A stretch of 35,054 bases of DNA, from contig JABEUR010000039.1 of the NCBI GenBank assembly GCA_013044405.1, positions 1-35,054 on the forward strand. Reading direction: 5' to 3'. The translations under genes were made by a program, and so were the position numbers. The number at the start of each line of letters is the position of its first letter. The first letter of the stretch is position 1. This DNA comes from Acidimicrobiaceae bacterium. Its GTDB lineage: Bacteria > Actinomycetota > Acidimicrobiia > Acidimicrobiales > RAAP-2. The notes beneath the pieces were generated by a model that was not told where the DNA came from, did not search any database, and worked only from the letters and a program-made list of their open reading frames with translations. Below, piece after piece: positions 1-7,733 of the stretch.

Positions 1-13
1 CCTCGCGTCTGCG

Positions 14-637
14 GTGAGCGTGAGCGTCACTCCCGTTGATGCGACCGGACCACTGGTCGTCCTCTTTCACGGACGCGGCTCGGACGAGAAAGAGATCATC
101 GCTCTTGCCCGTTCGTTGCCCGAACAGTTCGAGTACGTCGCACTGCGAGCACCGATAACTGAGGGGACTGGATTTGCGTGGTTCGCGAATCGAGGTATCG
201 GACGACCATTGGCCGAGTCACTCGCCGAGACCATGGAGTGGTTCGACACGTGGCTCGCGAACGTCGCTTCGCCAGAGCGACCGGTCGTCTTGGTGGGATT
301 CAGTGGTGGAGCCGCCTTCGCGGGCGGCCTCGTGCTCGCACGACCCTCGCGGTACTTCGGAGCAGCGATTCTGATGGGAACAATGCCCTTTGACGCCGGT
401 CTCCCGACCAATCCCATGCAACTGCAGGACGTGGCAGTTCTCGTGGTGCACGCCCAGAACGATCAGGTGATCCCGACAGAACTGTTGGAGCGGACTTGGA
501 ACTACCTGCACACCGAGTCGGGTGCCAGCGTCACCTCACTCAAGAGTCCTGGGGGTCACGGTATCGGGCCCGAAACGATCGAGGTCCTTCGGACGTGGCT
601 CGTAGGCATTGGCGATGGCGCAAGGTCTGGTCGGTGA
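14..637 (+). CDS. Alpha/beta hydrolase (phospholipase/carboxylesterase type)
   Basis: Soluble serine esterase of the small carboxylesterase/dienelactone hydrolase type; the substrate cannot be read from sequence. The oxyanion-loop motif FHGRGSDE is at residues 18-25, the nucleophile elbow GFSGG at 95-99 (Ser97), the acid is probably Asp150 in QNDQVIP, and the base His182 in GGHGIG. The 207-residue length suits this single-domain family. The GTG start has no ribosome-binding site and the frame stays open to the window edge, so the true start may lie outside. It converges on the minus-strand gene ending at 699. Family assignment is firm, substrate unknown. Confidence 0.8.
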   Translation: MSVSVTPVDATGPLVVLFHGRGSDEKEIIALARSLPEQFEYVALRAPITEGTGFAWFANRGIGRPLAESLAETMEWFDTWLANVASPERPVVLVGFSGGAAFAGGLVLARPSRYFGAAILMGTMPFDAGLPTNPMQLQDVAVLVVHAQNDQVIPTELLERTWNYLHTESGASVTSLKSPGGHGIGPETIEVLRTWLVGIGDGARSGR

Positions 638-640
638 AAA

Positions 641-653
641 CCGGGTCGCCCGG
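641..653. terminator. Small GC-rich hairpin between convergent genes
   Basis: CCGGG-TCG-CCGGG-type hairpin (CCGGG and CCCGG arms, 3-nt loop) 4 nt after the hydrolase stop codon. It has no T-run, so termination is only suggested by its position between two convergent genes. Confidence 0.3.
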
Positions 654-698
654 CCCGCATCTCGATGCACTGCACCAGTCGCGCGCGGCGCCGTCACA

Positions 699-1871
699 CT
701 AGGGGTACGGAGGCGATCCGCTCGCGAGAGTACCGCTCAGGGAGGCCGATCTCGCTCTGAGGAATCTCGGTTGGATTGCGACGATCCACCACCTCGTTGT
801 TGGGCCACCCATGATCTGAGAGAAGACGTACGTCGGGAGCATCCAGTCGGTGCCGTTGGCTAAGTGGAACGTTCGTAGCGTCAGCGCGTTGGACATGAGG
901 GTTACCTTCGACTGAGCGTCGCGAATTGCGCTACCGGCTGGTGGTTGTTGGGCATTGAGTGCGCCGACTGCTCCGATGGGACTGACCAACGGATATGAGA
1001 CTGAGTTGGTAACGCCGAAGTCCGGTCCGGAGGACCAGAGCAGTCTGCCCGAGGCGTCGAACATGAAGGTCACCGACTGGTCGGTCGCGACGCCACCCAC
1101 CTTGACGGCGAAGGTGATGACCTGGCGGTTCAATGGCCCTGGCGCCGTGGCGGCAAGGTTCGGATTCGACGTCCACGCGATGCGGGCCCGACCTATTTCA
1201 TAGCCGAGTCTCAGACGGTCCACGTACCTCGACGAAGTCGCGATGAAGTTACGTAACGAGTGGGTCAGGGTCACGCTGCTGGGAGCCGACGCCGGCGTCG
1301 TTCTGTTGAAGATTGGAGCAGACGAGCCGTTGGAGTAGGTCCACCGTGGTGGTACGGACGAACCGTGAAACGTCACTACGGCGCCGGAACGGCCATAGAC
1401 ACTCCACGTGCCGCGGCTGTTCAGTTGCTCGGTGGGTGAACCATGGACCGCGAACACCGTGGCGATTCGACTGGCCTCCTTCGCGGCGTTGCTCGCCACG
1501 TCTAGGCGAAAGGCGGTCGCGTTGGCCGCGGAGGAGCCGAGGGCTGGACCGGCGACGAAGCTCATTGCGCGACTGGTCTTCATGGCCGAAATTGAGGCCG
1601 AGTTCGCGAACGCCACCGGCGTCGACGATCCAAACGTCAGTACCGCAAGTCCAGGTCCGGCTGATTGCAGGGCCGCGATTGCGCTCACACTCAGTACCGA
1701 TGCGAGAGCGACTGCGCTCGCTATTCGGACCCGAAAGGTCTGGAGCACGCTTCGGGGCCGAAGACGAGGTTGGGCGCTGATTCGCGTCGTCATCGCTGCG
1801 AGATCTTGGTGTTCGTATGGCTTCGCGGCGACCGGGTCCGCCGCTACGAGGCGTTCGATGAAGTCACTCAT
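699..1871 (-). CDS. One-pass membrane protein encoded after the ECF sigma factor (candidate anti-sigma/sensor)
   Basis: A 390-residue protein with a cytosolic N-terminus of about 48 residues, one strong membrane helix at about 50-70 (IASAVALASVLSVSAIAAL) and an external region of about 320 residues rich in Ser, Ala and Thr. It follows the sigma factor gene by 47 bp on the same strand and has its own purine-rich ribosome-binding site (GGAAGG, 5 nt before ATG). Topology and position are those of an ECF anti-sigma factor, but the N-terminus lacks the HxxxCxxC zinc motif and no named anti-sigma domain was recognised. The external part includes a repeated 'fWxVa.qprf'-like C-terminal stretch of unknown fold. 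The anti-sigma role is inference from context; a sigma-controlled secreted or anchored protein is the alternative. Confidence 0.7.
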   Translation of the reverse strand: MSDFIERLVAADPVAAKPYEHQDLAAMTTRISAQPRLRPRSVLQTFRVRIASAVALASVLSVSAIAALQSAGPGLAVLTFGSSTPVAFANSASISAMKTSRAMSFVAGPALGSSAANATAFRLDVASNAAKEASRIATVFAVHGSPTEQLNSRGTWSVYGRSGAVVTFHGSSVPPRWTYSNGSSAPIFNRTTPASAPSSVTLTHSLRNFIATSSRYVDRLRLGYEIGRARIAWTSNPNLAATAPGPLNRQVITFAVKVGGVATDQSVTFMFDASGRLLWSSGPDFGVTNSVSYPLVSPIGAVGALNAQQPPAGSAIRDAQSKVTLMSNALTLRTFHLANGTDWMLPTYVFSQIMGGPTTRWWIVAIQPRFLRARSASLSGTLASGSPPYP

Positions 1872-1918
1872 CCCTTCCTTCCTCTCGGTATGTCAGTGTC
1901 GTCACTCTTCACAAACTT

Positions 1919-2422
1919 TCAACGAACGTCGGCTGCGACGAAAGCGTCGCGGAATCGTGCCTGCGCCCTCGTCAGGCGTACGGCCGCCGCGTTGGTTGTT
2001 GTCTGTAGGACTGACGCGATCGCGGTGGTGTCGAGGCCGTCCCACGCGTTGAGCATCACGATCTCGCGGTCCTCCTCGCTGAGTTTGAGCAGTGCCTCTC
2101 GGACGCTCGAATCGCCGATGACGTAGTCTTCGGCCGACGAGTCGTCGGCGCGTGGGGTCAACGAGGACTCGAAGCGACTCCTACGCTGCTTGCTTCGACG
2201 CGCGTTGCGAAGGACGTTGCGAGCGACTCCGATTATCCACGCCAGTTCGGCCTGGGGAGGTATGTCGTCAATCCGTCGCCAGACGACGATGAATGTCTCC
2301 TCGACTAGATCGTCGAGGTCGCTGCGGGTCAGCGGGTAGAGGCGTCGGCGAAGGTAGTTACCCACGGCGGGGCTGTGCACTCGCACGAGGCTCGCAAACC
2401 GGTCATCGAGAGTGGAGCCCAT
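1919..2422 (-). CDS. ECF-family RNA polymerase sigma factor
   Basis: Extracytoplasmic-function sigma-70 factor of 167 residues, the usual two-domain length. Region 2 covers about 20-85, with the core-binding stretch DLVEETFIVVWRR and the -10-reading helix AWIIGVARNVLRN. Region 4 covers about 112-160, with LSEEDREIVMLNAWDGL and the HTH TAIASVLQTTTNAAAVRLTRA. The ATG at 2422 is preferred over GTG at 2425 because AGGAGGG lies 4-5 nt before it. It is transcribed ahead of the membrane protein at 699-1871. There is no C-terminal extension of the SnoaL or TPR type, so control is expected to come from a separate partner. Confidence 0.92.
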   Translation of the reverse strand: MGSTLDDRFASLVRVHSPAVGNYLRRRLYPLTRSDLDDLVEETFIVVWRRIDDIPPQAELAWIIGVARNVLRNARRSKQRRSRFESSLTPRADDSSAEDYVIGDSSVREALLKLSEEDREIVMLNAWDGLDTTAIASVLQTTTNAAAVRLTRAQARFRDAFVAADVR

Positions 2423-2470
2423 CACACCCTCCTGTCCGGCCGCGAGGACGATTTACACGGATCTCGCAGC

Positions 2471-3475
2471 CTAGAATCCGGGTCCCCGTTTAGGACCACG
2501 CTGGTCACCGGTGCGGATCAGCATCGCCTCTTGTTCTCGGGTGAGCCACCACGACGGACCTTCGCGACCATCCCACCAGGTACTCACGTCGTTGACGCTG
2601 TCGCTCAGGGATCGGAAGTTGAGACCCGCCGCCACAGACTTTGCCGGGTCTACCGCGAGCGTCGGTTCACTTTTGGCCCCGGACCACAGCGGGAAGCGAC
2701 TCTCGAGTCGGTGACGCATGATCTGTTCGTAGGGTACTTCGACGAGTCGTGTCTCCTTGGGCGAGACCTGTTGTGAGACCAACTCAATGAAGTCGGCGAA
2801 TCTCAATGCTGGGTAGGGATTGGCCACGTGGAAGTCACCGAGGGTGGAGTGTTCGGCGAGGGTGATGACGAAGTCACCGAGGTCGCGGGCGTCGATGAAC
2901 TGAAAGGCGTTTCCTCGTGGACCGGGTATCGCGATGTCCCCGCCGAGTGCCAAGCGCTGAGTCCAGTAGGGAAAGCGCAGGGTGGCGTCGTGGCTGCCGA
3001 TGACGTAGGTCGGACGCACCACGGTGAGGCGCTCGGAAAAATGTTCTTGGGCCGCGCGTTCACACGCTGCTTTGAGCGGCCCGTAGGTCTCGCCATTGAC
3101 CGGAGTCTCGGGATCCTCGGGTGCTGTTGCGTGGAGTTGGGCCGTTGCCTCGGTCGCACCCTCTTGCGGGGGGCTCTCGTACGCCGAGACCGATGAGATC
3201 TGTATGTGGTGGCCACCTCGGTCGCCGATCGCGTCGTGCAGGACCTTCACTCCGCGCGGTCGATAGGCAATGGCGTCCACGGTCACATCGAAGTCAGTCG
3301 ACTTCAGGGCGGACAGGTCATGCTCACGGTCACCGGTGAGACGTTTGACGTCACCAGGTAAGTCGCTATGAGTCTGGCCCCGGTTTATCACCGTGACGTC
3401 ATGACCCTGGTTCAGTGCCGACCAGGCGATGGCCCGGCCAACGAACGAGGTACCACCGACGATAAGAAATCGCAT
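2471..3475 (-). CDS. NAD-dependent epimerase/dehydratase (extended SDR)
   Basis: A 334-residue extended short-chain dehydrogenase with the N-terminal Rossmann motif GGTSFVG at 7-13, an acidic/basic switch region (NRGQTHSD), DVTVDAIAY after strand 4 and YGPLK as the Y-x3-K active-site pair near residue 131. It is close to isoflavone-reductase-like and nucleoside-diphosphate-sugar epimerases; the substrate is not identifiable. The start is supported by a G-rich ribosome-binding site (CAGGGGGAAGA) just upstream. It ends 48 bp before the sigma factor start on the same strand, so read-through into that gene is possible. It is divergent from the radical SAM gene. Confidence 0.85.
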   Translation of the reverse strand: MRFLIVGGTSFVGRAIAWSALNQGHDVTVINRGQTHSDLPGDVKRLTGDREHDLSALKSTDFDVTVDAIAYRPRGVKVLHDAIGDRGGHHIQISSVSAYESPPQEGATEATAQLHATAPEDPETPVNGETYGPLKAACERAAQEHFSERLTVVRPTYVIGSHDATLRFPYWTQRLALGGDIAIPGPRGNAFQFIDARDLGDFVITLAEHSTLGDFHVANPYPALRFADFIELVSQQVSPKETRLVEVPYEQIMRHRLESRFPLWSGAKSEPTLAVDPAKSVAAGLNFRSLSDSVNDVSTWWDGREGPSWWLTREQEAMLIRTGDQRGPKRGPGF

Positions 3476-3714
3476 TCTTCCCCCTGATTGCTCCCCACAT
3501 GTTATGAGTGGTGCTGCTCGCGAGAGTGAATCATCGCCTAAACGCGCACGAGCAGGGCGGGCTATCCATCGAATCGGACTTTTGACCCTACCGGAGCGGG
3601 GGATTTCGCACCCCTAAGGCGTAAAACTATCAAGACAGGTATCGGTAACCACCTGGAGTGGCGGCGCGAAAGTTGCGAGTTGTGGCGTCGAGACGTCAAA
3701 CGAGGAGAGTGGCC
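3476..3714. other. Divergent intergenic region
   Basis: About 240 bp between the epimerase and radical SAM genes, expected to hold both promoters. TTGACC at about 3581 and AT-rich TAAAACTATCAA near 3625-3636 are the only promoter-like words, and they are not at a convincing spacing. A GTG at 3658 would extend the radical SAM frame but has no spaced ribosome-binding site. No RiPP-like precursor peptide was seen here. Confidence 0.4.
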
Positions 3715-4884
3715 GTGAGAGAAGAGACACTGAATCGGGCGCTCAGCCGCTATGAACAGACCCCTCACCTAGTCTTTTGGGAGACGACCAAGGCCTGTTC
3801 ACTGGCTTGTCGGCACTGTCGTGCGTCGGCACAGACCGAACCGCTTGCGGGAGAATTAAGCACGCAAGAAGGCTTCGATTTGATTGATCAGATTGCCGAG
3901 ATGCCCGGAATGGCTCCCATTCTCGTCTTCACCGGGGGCGACTGCTTCGCTCGCGCGGATCTATCCGAACTCATTGGCCACGCGCGCGAACGGTCGATCC
4001 GTGTCGGCATCGCTCCTTCGGTGACCGAGCGACTCACCCGCGAACGGATGCAGGAACTGTTCGAACTGGGAGTACGGAGCGTCTCGATCAGTCTCGATGG
4101 GGCCAACGCGCAGTCACACGACAGCTTGCGGGGAATACCCGGCCATTTCGAGAAGACGCTCGAGGCACTGCAAATGATGCGCGACATGGGCTTTCGACTC
4201 CAGGTGAACACGACGGTCATGAAGAGCAACGCTCTGGAGCTCGCCGAGATACTTGCTCTGTTGAATGGCGTCGGTGTGTCGATTTGGGAGGTGTTCTTCC
4301 TGGTTGGCGTGGGTCGCGGGGCCCAGATTCAAGAGGTGGATCCCGAAGTCGCTGAGGACGTTTGCCACTTCCTCGCCGATACCGCCATGACCGGGATGAC
4401 CGTACGAACCGTCGAAGCACCGTTCTATCGGCGAGTACTGGCTCAGCGCGAAAAGTTCGCAGACGAGAACCTTCGCTCGCACTTCGCCCTTGGCGAGACG
4501 TACGACTTGTTGCATGCGGACATGCTCCGACGTGGTCTCGGCGCTCGGAAGCGTGATCACGGTCCGTCCACTCTCGCTACCGGAGACGGCCGAGGCATCG
4601 TATTCGTGGGTTACGACGGAGACGTACACGCATCGGGTTTCCTACCGATCAGTCTGGGCAACGTCCGTCAAGAGACCCTGGGATCGATCTACGCGGACGA
4701 CCCCCTCCTAACCTCATTGCGCGCGGGACTGCTGGAGGGCGAGTGCGGGCAGTGCGATTATCGCCGACTCTGTGGTGGATCGCGAGCGCGAGCGTACGCA
4801 CGAACCGGCCGTGTTCTCGAAGACGACCCTGCGTGCATTAGGACTAAGACCGGCAAGAGAATTGCCTTGCCCATGGCGATCTAA
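3715..4884 (+). CDS. Radical SAM/SPASM protein (TIGR04053-like)
   Basis: Radical S-adenosylmethionine enzyme of 389 residues. The [4Fe-4S] motif is CSLACRHC (Cys28, Cys32, Cys35), followed by the SAM-binding TGGDC at 73-77, and the C-terminal SPASM cluster region has CGQCDYRRLC and a later Cys (344, 347, 353, 374). The opening WETTKACSLACRHCRASAQ and the later NTTVMKSN and VGRG segments resemble the TIGR04053 family, related to haem-modifying AhbD/NirJ enzymes; this is by memory of the family pattern. GTG 3715 is chosen because GAGGAGAG lies 5 nt upstream; GTG 3658 has no spaced site. No precursor peptide, haem gene or partner is adjacent, so the reaction is unknown. Confidence 0.9.
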   Translation: MREETLNRALSRYEQTPHLVFWETTKACSLACRHCRASAQTEPLAGELSTQEGFDLIDQIAEMPGMAPILVFTGGDCFARADLSELIGHARERSIRVGIAPSVTERLTRERMQELFELGVRSVSISLDGANAQSHDSLRGIPGHFEKTLEALQMMRDMGFRLQVNTTVMKSNALELAEILALLNGVGVSIWEVFFLVGVGRGAQIQEVDPEVAEDVCHFLADTAMTGMTVRTVEAPFYRRVLAQREKFADENLRSHFALGETYDLLHADMLRRGLGARKRDHGPSTLATGDGRGIVFVGYDGDVHASGFLPISLGNVRQETLGSIYADDPLLTSLRAGLLEGECGQCDYRRLCGGSRARAYARTGRVLEDDPACIRTKTGKRIALPMAI

Positions 4885-4996
4885 GTCCCTGCGAGTCGTC
4901 GTGGTCGCGGACCGGGGTTGGTACTCGTTGGGGGTGTGGTAGCGAAAGTGCGTCTCAACGAGACATCAAGACCGGGGTGAGTGGATGGGCCAACGG

Positions 4997-5002
4997 TACG
5001 AT
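4997..5002 (+). promoter_or_regulatory. Leaderless-type -10 element for the FAD oxidase
   Basis: TACGAT (TANNNT) occupies -12 to -7 relative to ATG 5009, the spacing expected when transcription starts at the A of the start codon. No clear -35. This favours the 5009 start over 4985. Confidence 0.4.
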
Positions 5003-5008
5003 TCGATG

Positions 5009-6403
5009 ATGAGTGCTCAAAGCATCCTCGACGAGTTGAGCGCGCGCATCGGGGCCGACCGCATCGAATCGGGAACGCGAATCAATCCCGATGATCTTCA
5101 CGACGAGTCGCTGCATCCGCGTAGCGCAACGCCGCTGGCCGTGGTACGACCGCGAAGCACGTCCGAGGTCGCCGAGATCGCTCGAATCGCCTCGCTGCAC
5201 CGAGTCCCGATCGTCCCGCGTGGCTCGGGCACCGGGCTCTCGGGCGCGGTGACACCCGTCGCGGATGGCTTGGTTGTTTCATTCTCCGAGATGAACCAGG
5301 TGCTGCACCTCAATGAACGCGATCACGTCGTCGTGGTTCAGCCAGGCATCACGTTGAGTCAGTTGGATGAGGTGCTGTCCACCACGCCGCTTCGCTACCC
5401 CGTGTACCCCGGAGAAATGTCGGGTTCGTTGGGCGGCAACGTGAACACCAATGCCGGAGGAATGCGCGCCGTGCGCCACGGGGTCACGCGTCAACACGTG
5501 CTCGGACTCGAGTTGGTGCTGGTGGACGGAACGGTACTGCGCACCGGGGGGTCGTTCGTGAAGTCCTCGAGTGGTTATGACCTGACCCAATTAATCGTGG
5601 GAAGTGAGGGGACCCTGGCGATGGTGACCGAGGTGACCCTGCGACTCTCACCCCGCTTCGAACATGGAGCGACGCTGCTCGTACCCTTTGAGACGTTGGA
5701 GGCCGTTGCTGCAGTGGTGCCTTTGATCATCAGCTCTGGACTCAATCCATCAATACTTGAGTACCTCGACCTCTTGACGATGTCGGCGGTCACGACACGG
5801 GCCGGACTGGACCTCGGTGTGGATGCTCGAGTCGCCGCATCGACAACTGCGTACCTGGTCATTGTCCTCGAAACTCGAACTCGCAGTCAGTTGGAAGAAG
5901 ACATCGAGGCTTTGGCCACACTCCTCGAAGGCGCTGGCGCTCTCGACACCTACGTACTCGCCACGGGCGTCGCGCACCGCCTGATCGAGGGTCGTGAACG
6001 AGTCTTTTGGGCGAGTAAGGAGGCGGGGGTCAACGATATTCTCGACATCGTGGTGCCTCGCTCGGTGGTGCCCCGGTTCTTGGCCGACGTGGGTCTGATC
6101 GCGCAGCGTCACGGCTGTCTGGCGGGCGGATGCGGACACGTTGGCGACGGTAACGTGCACCTCTTCGTACTGCAACCTGACGACGTCAAGCGCCAAGCGT
6201 TCCTTGACGAGATGTTCGAACACGGCGTGCAACTCGGTGGAGCGGTCTCTGGCGAGCACGGAATCGGGATCGACAAGCAGCGACCCTTTCTCAGGTTGTC
6301 AGATCCCACCTCACTCGCCCTCCAACGTGGGATCAAGAAGCTGTTCGATCCCAAGGCACTCCTCAATCCTTTTCGCCTGCTCGACGATCGAGTACTGCCC
6401 TAG
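5009..6403 (+). CDS. FAD-binding oxidase, GlcD/D-lactate dehydrogenase type
   Basis: Flavoprotein oxidising a 2-hydroxy acid such as glycolate or D-lactate. The N-terminal FAD_binding_4 domain shows VVRPRSTSEVAEI, VPRGSGTGLSG and GGNVNTNAGG; the C-terminal FAD-oxidase domain shows GGCGHVGDGNVH and SGEHGIGIDK, which carry the metal-binding and substrate His residues in the family. The protein is about 464 residues, normal for GlcD. ATG 5009 is chosen because TACGAT sits at leaderless spacing; ATG 4985 (472 residues) has only a GGGGTGAG stretch. No glcE/glcF-like partner genes are next to it, so it may act alone with quinone or another acceptor. Confidence 0.9.
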   Translation: MSAQSILDELSARIGADRIESGTRINPDDLHDESLHPRSATPLAVVRPRSTSEVAEIARIASLHRVPIVPRGSGTGLSGAVTPVADGLVVSFSEMNQVLHLNERDHVVVVQPGITLSQLDEVLSTTPLRYPVYPGEMSGSLGGNVNTNAGGMRAVRHGVTRQHVLGLELVLVDGTVLRTGGSFVKSSSGYDLTQLIVGSEGTLAMVTEVTLRLSPRFEHGATLLVPFETLEAVAAVVPLIISSGLNPSILEYLDLLTMSAVTTRAGLDLGVDARVAASTTAYLVIVLETRTRSQLEEDIEALATLLEGAGALDTYVLATGVAHRLIEGRERVFWASKEAGVNDILDIVVPRSVVPRFLADVGLIAQRHGCLAGGCGHVGDGNVHLFVLQPDDVKRQAFLDEMFEHGVQLGGAVSGEHGIGIDKQRPFLRLSDPTSLALQRGIKKLFDPKALLNPFRLLDDRVLP

Positions 6404-6473
6404 CAACGAGGTGGCAGAGGACCGCTCCATGGTCTGACGGCCGCGTCACGCCACGTCAGCGATACGGGAACGG

Positions 6474-6501
6474 TTGAGGGGACTGAACTGTAGACTATGT
6501 T
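6474..6501 (+). promoter_or_regulatory. Sigma-70-type promoter of the MarR operon
   Basis: TTGAGG (6474-6479), 16-bp spacer, TATGTT (6496-6501). It lies 46 bp before the MarR GTG start and is one of the best -35/-10 pairs in the window. Confidence 0.6.
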
Positions 6502-6507
6502 ACGGTT
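6486..6507 (+). promoter_or_regulatory. Candidate MarR operator
   Basis: Imperfect inverted repeat AACTGTA-N8-TACGGTT (6 of 7 positions pair) covering the -10 element of the promoter. MarR proteins usually bind 16-20 bp palindromes over their own promoter, so autorepression is a fair inference. Confidence 0.4.
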
Positions 6508-6546
6508 GGAGTTCGAGCGCTACCAAATCCGAAGGAGGGTCGAATC

Positions 6547-7107
6547 GTGGACAGCCCATCAGTGAGCGCATCGGCCCAATCGGGACTGACCGATGGTTTG
6601 GGATTTCGCATCGGTCGCCTCGCCCGCACGCTTCGTGCCTCGTGGTCCGGAGAGTTGACGGCGTTGGGACTCACTCCTCCACTCGCCGCCGTGCTTCGAG
6701 CGGTGAGCGATCGGCCAGGAATCTCCGTGCGGGCCCTCTCGCGCACGTTGGGTTGCGATGCGATGAGTGCCAAACGCTGTGCCGATGAACTGGAATCGCT
6801 TGGTCTGATTCGTAGTGGGCGCCTTGAGGAGGACCGTCGCCCGCGCACGTTGACCACGACCCCCAGAGGCCGCACGATGGTCAAGCGTGTGGCGGCTCTC
6901 GTTTCGGTTCGCGAAACCGTCTTCGCAGAGGTCCTCGGAGAGACCGGGCGTTCGAACCTCGCCGCGCTGATCGAACAGATGGAAAAGGCGCTGGCCATTG
7001 ACCACCAGCGCATCGAAGAGCGGGCGGGCAATGACGATTCGCGGCGTTGCGAACGTGATTCGCGTAGCGCAGGCAAGGTCCTTAAAGGAAAGTTGAGCGG
7101 AGAATGA
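6547..7107 (+). CDS. MarR-family transcriptional regulator
   Basis: A 186-residue winged-helix dimer repressor. The N-terminal helix GFRIGRLARTLRASWSGEL leads into the DNA-binding domain at about 35-100 (LTPPLAAVLRAV, VRALSRTLGCDAMSAKRCADELESLGLI, and the wing RLEEDRRPRTLTTTPRG). GTG is preceded by AAGGAGGG at good spacing. It is first in an operon: its stop overlaps the methyltransferase ATG (ATGA), which in turn overlaps the exporter. MarR plus exporter is the usual pattern of ligand-induced efflux; the C-terminus has about 30 charged residues beyond the usual domain. Confidence 0.9.
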   Translation: MDSPSVSASAQSGLTDGLGFRIGRLARTLRASWSGELTALGLTPPLAAVLRAVSDRPGISVRALSRTLGCDAMSAKRCADELESLGLIRSGRLEEDRRPRTLTTTPRGRTMVKRVAALVSVRETVFAEVLGETGRSNLAALIEQMEKALAIDHQRIEERAGNDDSRRCERDSRSAGKVLKGKLSGE

Positions 7108-7733
7108 CGAACCACGAACCCGGCAAGAGTACCGACGCGGCGATCTGGGATCGGCGCTTTGCAGAGCATCCCTGGCCGAGTGATCCCGATGCCCGCCTGG
7201 TCGAGTTGGTATCTCCTCTACCAGCCGGACGTGCGCTCGACTTGGGCTGCGGCACCGGACGCAATGCGCTCTGGCTCGCTAGAAACGGCTGGGACGTTAC
7301 CGGGGTCGACGCTTCTGCTGTGGGACTCGCCCAGGCGGCGAGCGGTGCCAAAAGCATCGGCGTCACGCTGAGTCTCGTCGAGGCCGACCTCTCGACCTAT
7401 CAGCCAGCGAGTTTTAGTTTTGACCTCGTGGTCGTGGCGAATATGCATTTCGCGACCCACCTGCGCCAAGGTCTCTATGAGCGAGCGGTCTCCGCTGTGG
7501 CACCGGGTGGCCACCTCTTCATCGTCGGACATCACGTGGACTCCTTCGGTCGATCGGGTCCGCCCGAGCGCGATCGGCTCTTTAGCGTCGAGTTGGTCAC
7601 GGAGTTTGCGCGCGGTCTCGAGATAGGCCTCGTGGAGCGTGAAGAGCGCTGGGTGAACGGCGAGCCCGAGCCGCTGATTGACGTGGTGTTGTGGGCGCGT
7701 CGCGCCATCACGAACGATTCGGGTCGGTCATGA
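7104..7733 (+). CDS. Class I SAM-dependent methyltransferase
   Basis: Rossmann-fold methyltransferase of 209 residues with the SAM-binding motif I ALDLGCGTGRNALWLA (DLGCGTG at 46-52), an acidic residue after strand 2 (VTGVDAS) and a motif IV-like DLVVVANMHF. It resembles the TehB/UbiE-like small-molecule group; the substrate is unknown. It is translated by ATGA overlap from the MarR gene and overlaps the MFS gene in the same way, so all three should be made together; modification plus export of a toxic compound is a plausible joint role. Confidence 0.88.
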   Translation: MTNHEPGKSTDAAIWDRRFAEHPWPSDPDARLVELVSPLPAGRALDLGCGTGRNALWLARNGWDVTGVDASAVGLAQAASGAKSIGVTLSLVEADLSTYQPASFSFDLVVVANMHFATHLRQGLYERAVSAVAPGGHLFIVGHHVDSFGRSGPPERDRLFSVELVTEFARGLEIGLVEREERWVNGEPEPLIDVVLWARRAITNDSGRS

